64,000 nt of DNA, from assembly GCA_020723085.1 (NCBI GenBank), contig DYJN01000003.1, positions 62,001 through 126,000 of the forward strand. Reading direction: 5' to 3'. Source of the stretch: Arcobacter sp. GTDB taxonomy: Bacteria > Acidobacteriota > Terriglobia > Bryobacterales > Bryobacteraceae. The number at the start of each line of letters is the position of its first letter. The stretch's first letter is position 1. Under the pieces are notes generated by a model. That model searched no databases. It was not told where the DNA came from and saw only the letters and a program-made list of their open reading frames with translations. Positions 42,021 through 51,419 of the stretch are shown piece after piece. Position numbers and translations under genes: made by a program.

Positions 42021-42896
42021 TCAGCCCGCCTTCACCATCCTGGCCAGACTGGAGGCCACCTCGCGGCCGCGCGCGTAGGCCTCTTCGTAAGCCTTCTCGC
42101 GCTCCTCGCGGCTCAGCCCGTAGCCCAGCCGGTACAGCCGGTCCAGCGCCGTGCCCACCACATATGTCCCCGCGTACGCCACCGCTGCCTTCGGGATGAT
42201 GCCTCCGCCGAAGGGGATCTTGCTCACCAGCTGCCGCGCGCCCGCGCGCCAGCCCCATGCGCCGGCCATGATCGACCCGATCTCGCGGCGCTGCTCCCGG
42301 AATCCCACTCCGCGGTCGCTGGCGGCGGCGAGCAGGAACGCCATGCGGATCTGGTTGGCCGTGAGCACCGCCGTGTCGGAGGCGAACTCGCCGATCAGCC
42401 ACGGGATCTGCGCAATGCCCGGCACGATGTTGGGCAGCGATGTCAGGATGCTGAACAACGCATTTTCGCGCGAGATCTGATGAATGGTCTGCCGCGCGTA
42501 CTCATGGCGCACCGGCTCGAGCAGGCGCGCCAGCGCGAGCGCCTCGTCCGGCCGCGCGCTGACGAACCGCGTCACGAACTGCGGCAGCCGGTTCACGTCG
42601 AACTGGAAGAAATCGACCTCCTCTTGCCAGCCCTCCGGCGCGGGCATGCCATGTTCGGCAAAGATGAAATGGAACCTGCCCTCCGCGCCGGGATCGCAGG
42701 CGCGGGTGATCGTTTCCGCGGCCTTCATCCTCTTGCTTCTGCTGGCGCCCGCCGGCGTCAGAAAGTCCTCGACAGCGGCATACGACGCCGGCGAGCCGGC
42801 GATGAGCAGGATGCGGTAGCGCCTGGCGGCGAGAGCGCGGATGTCCTCGGGATCCACCTTCCGCAGCGCCTCTCGTACCTGGGTCAGAAATTTCAT
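42021..42896 (-). CDS. YcjF/DUF697-like membrane protein with N-terminal region lacking a P-loop
   Basis: NIVPGIAQIPWLIGEFASDTAVLTANQIRMAFLLAAAS...IPFGGGIIPKAAVAYAGTYVVGTALDRLY. Confidence 0.55.
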   Translation of the reverse strand: MKFLTQVREALRKVDPEDIRALAARRYRILLIAGSPASYAAVEDFLTPAGASRSKRMKAAETITRACDPGAEGRFHFIFAEHGMPAPEGWQEEVDFFQFDVNRLPQFVTRFVSARPDEALALARLLEPVRHEYARQTIHQISRENALFSILTSLPNIVPGIAQIPWLIGEFASDTAVLTANQIRMAFLLAAASDRGVGFREQRREIGSIMAGAWGWRAGARQLVSKIPFGGGIIPKAAVAYAGTYVVGTALDRLYRLGYGLSREEREKAYEEAYARGREVASSLARMVKAG

Positions 42897-42908
42897 GGCG
42901 CAAGCGCC

Positions 42909-44432
42909 TCAGTCCGGTCCGTTCCATTCGGGCCGCCCGCCTCCACGCACCCGCAGCACGACGCGCGGCCTTTGCTGCCATTCTACGCCAAGCCCCACAC
43001 GCTCCACTTCCACGTCCGGGTGGAAGAAACCGAGCAGCGTCTCCGTCGTGGGGTGGAATTCCATCGCAGGCGCGGCCAGCACCAGCCGCGGCGGGCGGGG
43101 ATCGACGGCGAGCCCTCGAAAATACCCCCGGCGGGCGAAATCTCCCTGTGCGGCGTGATGCGCCACCCTGCTCCAGTAGTTGAGCGCCTGAAGCGGCAGT
43201 TCGATGTCCGCCGTGGCTTTGATCTCGATCACCGTCAGCCGCCCGTCCCGCCGCAGGGCGAGCAGATCCATGATGCCGCGCCCGGTCCCCTGTACGGTTT
43301 CCGCTTGGCTGTAAACCGGTTCGCTCAGCAGCAGAGGATCGATCAACTCGAGTCTCTGCCGCACAATGGACTCGAGCCACGCCTCGGGCATCGCCAGGCG
43401 CCACTCATGCCGCGGCTGCGGGCTGCCGGCGCAGCGGACCCGCGCCAGTTCGCGCGCCAGGCGCCGCACCGGCGCCACGCTCTGCGCCCGCCTCCGCTGA
43501 AATACCCCGTAGAACAACGCGCCGTCGCGGCAACGGGCGAACTCCAGTCCGTGCACGCGCAGGCTCCACTCGCCGGGCGCGGCGGCTACGGCTTCGACGT
43601 TCTCCTCAAGCCGGAGCTCATGCACCCACCGCGCCGCTTCGCCGGCGCCGGCTGCGGGCGGCTCCGCCCAGAGCGGCAGTTCGCGAACCAGATTGCCGCA
43701 GTCTGACGCATCCACGGGCGTTTCCACGCCTGTCCCGTCCCAGACGAACAGGGCGGCGCCCGTCTTCAACCACCGCAGGCACAGGGCAATGGAGCTCTCG
43801 GCGCCGCGCGGCACGAACAGGGCGATCGACTGCACCTCCGCGCCGTCGCGTCTTCGCAGGTGATCCGCCCAGAGCAGCGCCTGCGTCAGCGCCTGAGCGG
43901 CGTGCTCCCGGTCCGCGGCGACAGCCGCGCACCGGCGTTGGCCCAGCGTGAGCAGCGCGCGCGGGCAGGCGCCGCTCATGGAATGCTCCAGATCCATGCC
44001 CGCGCTGATCTCGCGAAGCCGCCAGCCGGGGTATTGCCGCGCCAGCCAGCGCCGCAAAAGTTCGAGCAGTTGCGCGCGCTCGCCGCGAAGAAGAGCCGGC
44101 GCGGAGTGCGGGTCAGCGCGATCCGCCAGCGTGATCGCGCCCTGGCGGCCGCCGAAGCGCTCCACGGCGAGAGACAGCCGCCCCCGGCCGTCCGCCGCAG
44201 CCGCGGTCACGCGGCGCGCCAGCGTCCGCGTCTCGTCCCACGCTTCCAGCAGCAGGAAGGATCCGCGCTCCGTGCAGGCCCAGCCCGCGCCGCCGCCGAG
44301 CGCGAACGGGGCTTCTCCGGGTTCGATCAGGACGGGATCGCTGCACGAGGCGAGGAAACGCTCCACCTCCGCCCGCAGGCTCGCGGCCGAGCCCGCGCGG
44401 CTTGCCCTGCGGAGGCTTGCCACCGCCCCCAT
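42909..44432 (-). CDS. PD-(D/E)XK nuclease-superfamily-like protein of unknown function
   Basis: GRGIMDLLALRRDGRLTVIEIKATADIELPLQALNYW gives D...ExK...Q; start trimmed to ATG 44432 (GTG 44423 possible). Confidence 0.65.
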   Translation of the reverse strand: MGAVASLRRASRAGSAASLRAEVERFLASCSDPVLIEPGEAPFALGGGAGWACTERGSFLLLEAWDETRTLARRVTAAAADGRGRLSLAVERFGGRQGAITLADRADPHSAPALLRGERAQLLELLRRWLARQYPGWRLREISAGMDLEHSMSGACPRALLTLGQRRCAAVAADREHAAQALTQALLWADHLRRRDGAEVQSIALFVPRGAESSIALCLRWLKTGAALFVWDGTGVETPVDASDCGNLVRELPLWAEPPAAGAGEAARWVHELRLEENVEAVAAAPGEWSLRVHGLEFARCRDGALFYGVFQRRRAQSVAPVRRLARELARVRCAGSPQPRHEWRLAMPEAWLESIVRQRLELIDPLLLSEPVYSQAETVQGTGRGIMDLLALRRDGRLTVIEIKATADIELPLQALNYWSRVAHHAAQGDFARRGYFRGLAVDPRPPRLVLAAPAMEFHPTTETLLGFFHPDVEVERVGLGVEWQQRPRVVLRVRGGGRPEWNGPD

Positions 44433-44446
44433 TATAATGGCAGACA

Positions 44447-45118
44447 GTGGGCGCGGGTCTTTCTGAAAATCTCGCCAGTGTTGAAGAGCGCATCCTGGCG
44501 GCGTGCGCGCGCCGCGGGCGCCGCCGGGAGGAAGTGACCCTGCTGGCGGTGACGAAAACGTTCCCGGCCGAGGCGATCCTGGAGGCGTATGAGCTGGGCT
44601 TGCGCGAGTTCGGCGAGAACTACGTGCAGGAATTCGAGCAGAAAGCGCCGCTTGTGCGATCCCTGGCCGGCGCGCGGTTCCACCTGATCGGACATCTGCA
44701 ATCGAACAAGAGCCGGCGCGCCGGGGAGCTGTTCGACGTGATCCAGACGGTGGACTCGGCGAAGCTGGCGCGGCGGCTGGACGCGCTGGCGCGTCCTCTT
44801 GAAGTGATGATCGAGGTGAAGCTCTCGCCGGAGGAGGCGAAGGCCGGTTGCGCGCCCGAAGATCTGCCGGCGCTGATCGAAGCCATCCGCGCATGCCCGA
44901 ATCTGCGCCTGGCGGGCTTGATGACGATGCCGCCGTGGTCGGACGATCCGGAGCTGTCGCGCCCCTATTTCCGCCGCCTGCGCGAGCTGGGGGAGAAGCA
45001 CGGCCTGCCGGGGCTTTCCATGGGCATGTCGCATGATCTCGAGGCGGCGATTGAAGAGGGCGCGACAGTGGTGCGCGTGGGCACGGCGCTGTTCGGGCCG
45101 CGGAGGCGGCAGGAGTAG
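44447..45118 (+). CDS. yggS: YggS-family PLP homeostasis protein
   Basis: LLAVTKTFPAEAILEAYELGLREFGENYVQEFEQK, FHLIGHLQSNKSR, GLSMGMSHDLEAAIEEGATVVRVGTALFG. Confidence 0.95.
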   Translation: MGAGLSENLASVEERILAACARRGRRREEVTLLAVTKTFPAEAILEAYELGLREFGENYVQEFEQKAPLVRSLAGARFHLIGHLQSNKSRRAGELFDVIQTVDSAKLARRLDALARPLEVMIEVKLSPEEAKAGCAPEDLPALIEAIRACPNLRLAGLMTMPPWSDDPELSRPYFRRLRELGEKHGLPGLSMGMSHDLEAAIEEGATVVRVGTALFGPRRRQE

Positions 45119-45121
45119 GCG

Positions 45122-46840
45122 ATGCTGCGGCGGAGCGTCGTCCTGCTGTTGGCTCTGGCCGGCGCGGCGGCTGCGCAGCGTGTGGTGCAGCTCCATGTGC
45201 GCGTCCCCATGCGGGACGGCGTGCGGCTGTGCACCAACATCTTCCGGCCTGCGTTGCAGGGGCGCTTTCCGGCGGTGCTCCACCGCACGCCTTACCGGAA
45301 GATCGGGCGGGTGACGCCGTCTGTGCAGACATTTCTCGACCGCGGCTACGCCGTGGTGTCGCAGGACGTGCGCGGCCGCTACGACAGCGAAGGCGAGTTT
45401 CAGCAGTTCGTGCAGGAAGAGCGGGACGGTGCGGACACTTTGTCCTGGATCGCGAAGCAGTCCTGGTCGGACGGAAAAGTGGCCATGTTCGGCGGCTCGT
45501 ATGTCGGCATCACGCAGTGGCGCGCCGCTCTCAGCGGCCATCCGGCGCTCAAGGCGATCGCGCCGGCTGTCAGCGGAGGCGACGAGTACTTCGACCGCTA
45601 TTACAGCCGCGGAGGCGCATTCCGGCTGGCCCACCGCCTGCGCTGGATCGCCGAGAACTTCAAGCCGCCGGACCGGCCGGTCGTGGATTTCCAGAAGATG
45701 GTCACGTTCCTGCCGCTGCGGAATGCCGACCGCTTTGTGGCGGGGCGCACGCTGGATTTCTACCAGGAGGCGATGGCGCATCCCTCTTACGACGGCTACT
45801 GGCTGGGGCTGAGCACATTGCGCCGCTCGGGCGCCGTGCGCGCGGCGGCGTTGATCGAAGGCGGCTGGTACGATCCGTTCCTGCCGTCCGACATCGCCAT
45901 GTGGCAGGCGCTCCGCGCGCAGGGGCGGCCGGCGCGGCTCATCATCGGCCCCTGGGGCCACAACCAGAACCCGCGGATGCCGGAGGCGGACTTCGGCCCG
46001 TCTGCCGTCCTGCCGTTCCGCCGCCTGGAGGCGGACTGGTTCGACGCATGGCTGCGCCGGCTGGCGCCGCCTGCCCCGAGCAGCGTGCTGTATTTCGTGA
46101 TGGGCGCCAATGAATGGCGGGAGAGCGGCGCCTGGCCGCCCGCCGGGTCTGAGCCTCTGGAACTCTATCTCGCCTCCGGCGGAAGCGCAAATTCGCTGAC
46201 CGGCGACGGGCGCCTCAGCGAGAAGCAGCCCGCAGAGGAGTTCGCGGACCGTTATGAGTACGATCCGCGGAAGGCCGTGCCGACCATAGGCGGCGCCACC
46301 TGCTGCAATTTCAAGGTGATGTCCTGGGGGCCGCTGGATCAGCGCCCCGTCGAAGGGCGCCGCGATGTGCTCGTCTACACCACCGGGCCGCTGCGAGAAC
46401 CGCTCGAGGTGGCTGGACAGATCCGCGCCGTGCTCTACGTCTCCTCGAGCGCCCCCGACACCGACTTCACGGCCAAGCTCGCCGCCGTGGCGCCGGACGG
46501 CCCGGCGCGGATCCTCACCGACGGGCTCACCCGGCTCCGGTACCGCGAAGGGGTGGAGCGGCCTGTCGCCTACAGACCCGGCACGGTGGCCGAGGTGGAG
46601 ATCGATCTCGGCCCGACTGCATACCGGTTTGCGCCCGGCGAGGCGATCCGGCTGGAAGTGTCGAGCAGCAATTTCCCCAAGTTCGAGCGGAACCTGAACA
46701 CCGGCCGCCTGCAGGCGCCGGAGACGCAGATGCGGAAGGCGCGGCAGGCGGTCTACCACGGCCCCGAACGGCCCTCGCGGCTGGTTCTGCCGGCGCTCCC
46801 GCGCGCCGGAAGGCCGCTTTGGGAGCGTCTGGTACGATAA
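45122..46840 (+). CDS. CocE/NonD-family hydrolase
   Basis: [43 protein letters not shown]-terminal jelly-roll; signal peptide. Confidence 0.93.
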   Translation: MLRRSVVLLLALAGAAAAQRVVQLHVRVPMRDGVRLCTNIFRPALQGRFPAVLHRTPYRKIGRVTPSVQTFLDRGYAVVSQDVRGRYDSEGEFQQFVQEERDGADTLSWIAKQSWSDGKVAMFGGSYVGITQWRAALSGHPALKAIAPAVSGGDEYFDRYYSRGGAFRLAHRLRWIAENFKPPDRPVVDFQKMVTFLPLRNADRFVAGRTLDFYQEAMAHPSYDGYWLGLSTLRRSGAVRAAALIEGGWYDPFLPSDIAMWQALRAQGRPARLIIGPWGHNQNPRMPEADFGPSAVLPFRRLEADWFDAWLRRLAPPAPSSVLYFVMGANEWRESGAWPPAGSEPLELYLASGGSANSLTGDGRLSEKQPAEEFADRYEYDPRKAVPTIGGATCCNFKVMSWGPLDQRPVEGRRDVLVYTTGPLREPLEVAGQIRAVLYVSSSAPDTDFTAKLAAVAPDGPARILTDGLTRLRYREGVERPVAYRPGTVAEVEIDLGPTAYRFAPGEAIRLEVSSSNFPKFERNLNTGRLQAPETQMRKARQAVYHGPERPSRLVLPALPRAGRPLWERLVR

Positions 46841-48307
<1,467 letters not shown>

Positions 48308-48338
48308 TCCCATGAGCTAGGCGCTGCAACCAGGGACA

Positions 48339-48497
48339 GTGGGATGGATGGATCTCGCTGTCGAGGACGCCGCTCGGGTGCGGGTGTTCTATGAGGCCGC
48401 GGCCGGCGGGCCGCGCACGGCGGGCTCGGGACGCTTCTGCGTGCTGCGCGATCCCGCAGGCGCGCCATTCGCGCTGTACGAAAACGGCGGTGCATGA
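48339..48497 (+). pseudogene. VOC/glyoxalase-family remnant, internally deleted
   Basis: 52-aa frame VGWMDLAVEDAARVRVFYEAAAGGPRTAGSGRFCVLRDPAGAPFALYENGGA* joins VOC-like N-terminal and C-terminal signatures. Confidence 0.6.
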
Positions 48498-48545
48498 AAG
48501 CTGCCGGTTCCTGCGGCGCGCGTTCATCCACTGAGGAAGGCCATC

Positions 48546-49709
48546 ATGTTCAATTTCGAATACTGGAATCCCACGAAAATCCTGTTCGGGAAGGGCCAGA
48601 TCCCGGCCGTTGCGCACGAGATCCCCGCGGGCACGAAGGTGTTGATGACTTATGGCGGAGGCTCGATCCGTGCGAACGGCGTCTACGATCAGGTACGAAG
48701 CGCTCTCGCCCATTGCCGGGTGATCGAGTTCGGCGGCATCCAGCCGAATCCCGAGTACCGCACGCTCATGGAAGCTGTGGAGCTCGCCCGCAAGGAGAAG
48801 GCGGAGTTCCTGCTCGCCGTGGGCGGCGGCTCCGTGCTCGACGGCACGAAGTTCATCGCCGCGGCCATTCCGTTTGAAGGCGAGCCGTGGGACATCGTGC
48901 AGAAGGGCGCCGGAGTGAAGTCCGCCATTCCGCTCGGCTCCGTGCTGACGCTGCCCGCTACTGGGTCTGAAGCGAATCCCTATGCCGTCATCAGCCGCGC
49001 GGAAACCGGCGAAAAACTCGCCTTCTCGTCGCCTCATGTCTACCCGAAATTCTCCGTGCTCGATCCGGAAACCACGTTTTCGCTGCCGCCACGGCAGGTG
49101 GCGAACGGCATCGTAGACGCCTTCGTGCACACGATGGAGCAGTATCTCACGTTCCCGGCGCACGCAGAATTGAACGACCGTTTCGCCGAATCCATCCTGC
49201 AAACGCTCATCGAAATCGGGCCGAAAACCCTGGCAAATCCCAAGGATTACGATGCGCGCGCCGCCTTCGTCTGGACGGCGACCATGGCGCTGAACGGCCT
49301 GATCGGATGCGGCGTTCCCCAGGACTGGGCCACGCACATGATCGGGCACGAACTCACGGCGCTCTACGGCATCGACCACGCGCGCACTCTCGCCGCGGTC
49401 GCTCCCCATTTGTATCGCGTTCTCCGCCACGGCAAGGCGGCCAAGCTCCTGCAATACGGCGAGCGTGTGTGGGGCATCCGCGAGGGCCCGGACGAAGAGC
49501 GGATCGAAGCCGCCATCCGCCGCACCGAGGAATTCTTCGAATCGCTCGGCGTCCCCACGCGCCTGGCGCGCTACGAAGGCGTCCGCGCGGAAACGCCGCG
49601 CGAGGTGGCTCAGCGCCTGAAGCAGCGCGGCATGGAGAAGCTCGGCGAGCGCGGCGCCGTCACGCCTCCGGTGGTCGAAGAGATCCTGCGGCGCAGCCTC
49701 GCGGCCTGA
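48546..49709 (+). CDS. yqhD: Iron-containing alcohol dehydrogenase, YqhD-like
   Basis: MFNFEYWNPTKILFGKGQ, AVGGGSVLDGTKFIAAA, LPATGSEANPYAVIS, DWATHMIGHELTALYGIDHARTLA. Confidence 0.93.
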   Translation: MFNFEYWNPTKILFGKGQIPAVAHEIPAGTKVLMTYGGGSIRANGVYDQVRSALAHCRVIEFGGIQPNPEYRTLMEAVELARKEKAEFLLAVGGGSVLDGTKFIAAAIPFEGEPWDIVQKGAGVKSAIPLGSVLTLPATGSEANPYAVISRAETGEKLAFSSPHVYPKFSVLDPETTFSLPPRQVANGIVDAFVHTMEQYLTFPAHAELNDRFAESILQTLIEIGPKTLANPKDYDARAAFVWTATMALNGLIGCGVPQDWATHMIGHELTALYGIDHARTLAAVAPHLYRVLRHGKAAKLLQYGERVWGIREGPDEERIEAAIRRTEEFFESLGVPTRLARYEGVRAETPREVAQRLKQRGMEKLGERGAVTPPVVEEILRRSLAA

Positions 49710-49715
49710 TGTCCT

Positions 49716-49739
49716 CTATTTGACGATTTGTGCAAATAG
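49716..49739. promoter_or_regulatory. Candidate ArsR operator
   Basis: Inverted repeat CTATTTG-N10-CAAATAG directly upstream of the arsR-like gene. Confidence 0.6.
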
Positions 49740-49757
49740 TTGCTAGGCTGGAAGCGC

Positions 49758-50069
49758 ATGGACCGGCAGGCCAGGCGCAGGCTTGAAAAACGCGCCGCGA
49801 TCCTGAAGGCGCTCGCCCATCCGGCCCGGTTGATGCTGATCGAAGAACTCAGCCGCGGCGAACGCTGCGTCTGCGAGTTGCATGAGGCCGCAGGCGGGGA
49901 TTTCTCCACCGTGAGCCGGCGCCTGGCGCAGCTCCGCCAGGCAGGGCTGCTTCTGGCGGAAAAGCGCGGGCTTCAGGTTTTTTACCGGCTGAGGAGCCGC
50001 TGCGTACTCCGCCTGCTCCAGTGCGCCGATAACGCGGTGAAGACTGCCTCCAGGGAGGTGCGAAGGTGA
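49758..50069 (+). CDS. ArsR/SmtB-family transcriptional regulator
   Basis: ILKALAHPARLMLIEELSRGERCVCELHEAAGGDFSTVSRRLAQLRQAGLLLAEKRGLQVFYRL. Confidence 0.93.
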   Translation: MDRQARRRLEKRAAILKALAHPARLMLIEELSRGERCVCELHEAAGGDFSTVSRRLAQLRQAGLLLAEKRGLQVFYRLRSRCVLRLLQCADNAVKTASREVRR

Positions 50070-50302
50070 AGATTCAGATTCTCGGTTCCGGCTGCGCCAA
50101 GTGCAATCAGTTGAAAGAAAGCGCGGAAACTGCGGTGCGCGCGCTTGGCTTCGAGTACGAAATCGAAAAGATCACCGATTTCAGGGAAATCGCCCGGATG
50201 GGCGCTCTGGTGACACCCGCGCTCGCCATCGACGGCAGATTGAAGCTGGTGGGGAGGGTGGCTTCGCCGGAGGAAATCAAGCCTTTGTTGAAGCAATCCT
50301 GA
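50066..50302 (+). CDS. Thioredoxin-like redox-active disulfide protein
   Basis: MKIQILGSGCAKCNQLKESAETAVRALG...VTPALAIDGRLKLVGRVAS (CxxC); overlaps arsR stop. Confidence 0.9.
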   Translation: MKIQILGSGCAKCNQLKESAETAVRALGFEYEIEKITDFREIARMGALVTPALAIDGRLKLVGRVASPEEIKPLLKQS

Positions 50303-50312
50303 AAGCCCCTCC

Positions 50313-51278
50313 ATGCCAAGCCTGTTCGCCCCCTACGAGTGGTTCGCGCGCTGGTGTGTGGAGCGCGTGTTCGGGCTGGATCACGCCACGCGGCTCGGAT
50401 CGAGCATCGAATTCTTCCTCTACGACGTGCCCAAAGTGCTGACGCTGCTTCTGGCGGTGAGCTTCCTGGTCGGCACGTTGCAGACGTGGCTTCAGCCGGA
50501 GGCCGTGCGGCGCATTCTCGGCGGCAGGAGGCTGTTCTTCGGCAATGTGGCGGCGGCGGGCATCGGCATCTTCACGCCGTTTTGCAGTTGTTCCGCCGTG
50601 CCGCTGTTCATCGGCTTCCTCAAGGGCGGCGTGCCTCTCGGCGTCACGTTCTCTTACCTGATCTCCGCGCCCATGGTGAATGAAGTGGCGGTGGCCCTGC
50701 TTTGGGGCCTTTTCGGCTGGCGGATCGCGCTCACCTATATCGGCTTCGGCGTGGCGCTCGCGATCGCCTGAGGCGTCGCGATCGGGATGTTGAAGCTGGA
50801 GAAATGGGTGGAGCCGTTCGTCTGGGAGGTGCCCGTGGGAGCGGGCGATGTGGAGGCGATGCCCTTGCGGGCGCGCCTGGCGGAGGGCTGGCGCTCCACG
50901 CGCGAAATCATGGGCAAGGTCTGGCCGTACATCGTGGGAGGGATCGCCGCAGGGGCTTTCATCCACGGCTTCGTGCCCGGCGACCTGGTGATGCGATGGG
51001 CCGGACCGGGCAACCCCTTCGCCGTGCCGGTTGCCGTGCTGCTGGGCGTGCCGCTCTATGCAAACGTCGCCGGCGTGCTGCCGATCACCGAGGCGCTCGC
51101 GGGGAAAGGCATGCCGCTCGGAACCGTGCTCGCCTTCACCATGGCCGTCACGGCCCTTTCCGCCCCGGAGATGATCATCCTCCGCAACGTGCTGCGGCCG
51201 CAACTGCTGGCCGTCTTCATCGCCGTGATGACCGCCGGCATCATTGCCGTCGGCTACCTGTTCAACGTTGTCCTTTGA
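50313..51278 (+). pseudogene. COG0701/ArsP-YraQ-like permease interrupted by one in-frame TGA (50769-50771)
   Basis: 50313-50771 (GIFTPFCSCSAVPLFIGFLKGG) and 50787-51278 (LYANVAGVLPITEALAGKGMPLGTVLAFTMAVTALSAPEMIIL) are in the same frame. Confidence 0.8.
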
Positions 51279-51419
51279 TCCTGCCGCCCCGCTTCATTTG
51301 CGGCCGGCGCGGCCGGGCGCTACAGTGGCGGTGAAAGGCCTGTTCCCCTCGAGTCCTACATTGCCGCCGGCGTGCCGGCGGGATGGGGCTGTGTGCCCTG
51401 CCGGCTGAGGAGAGCCCTC

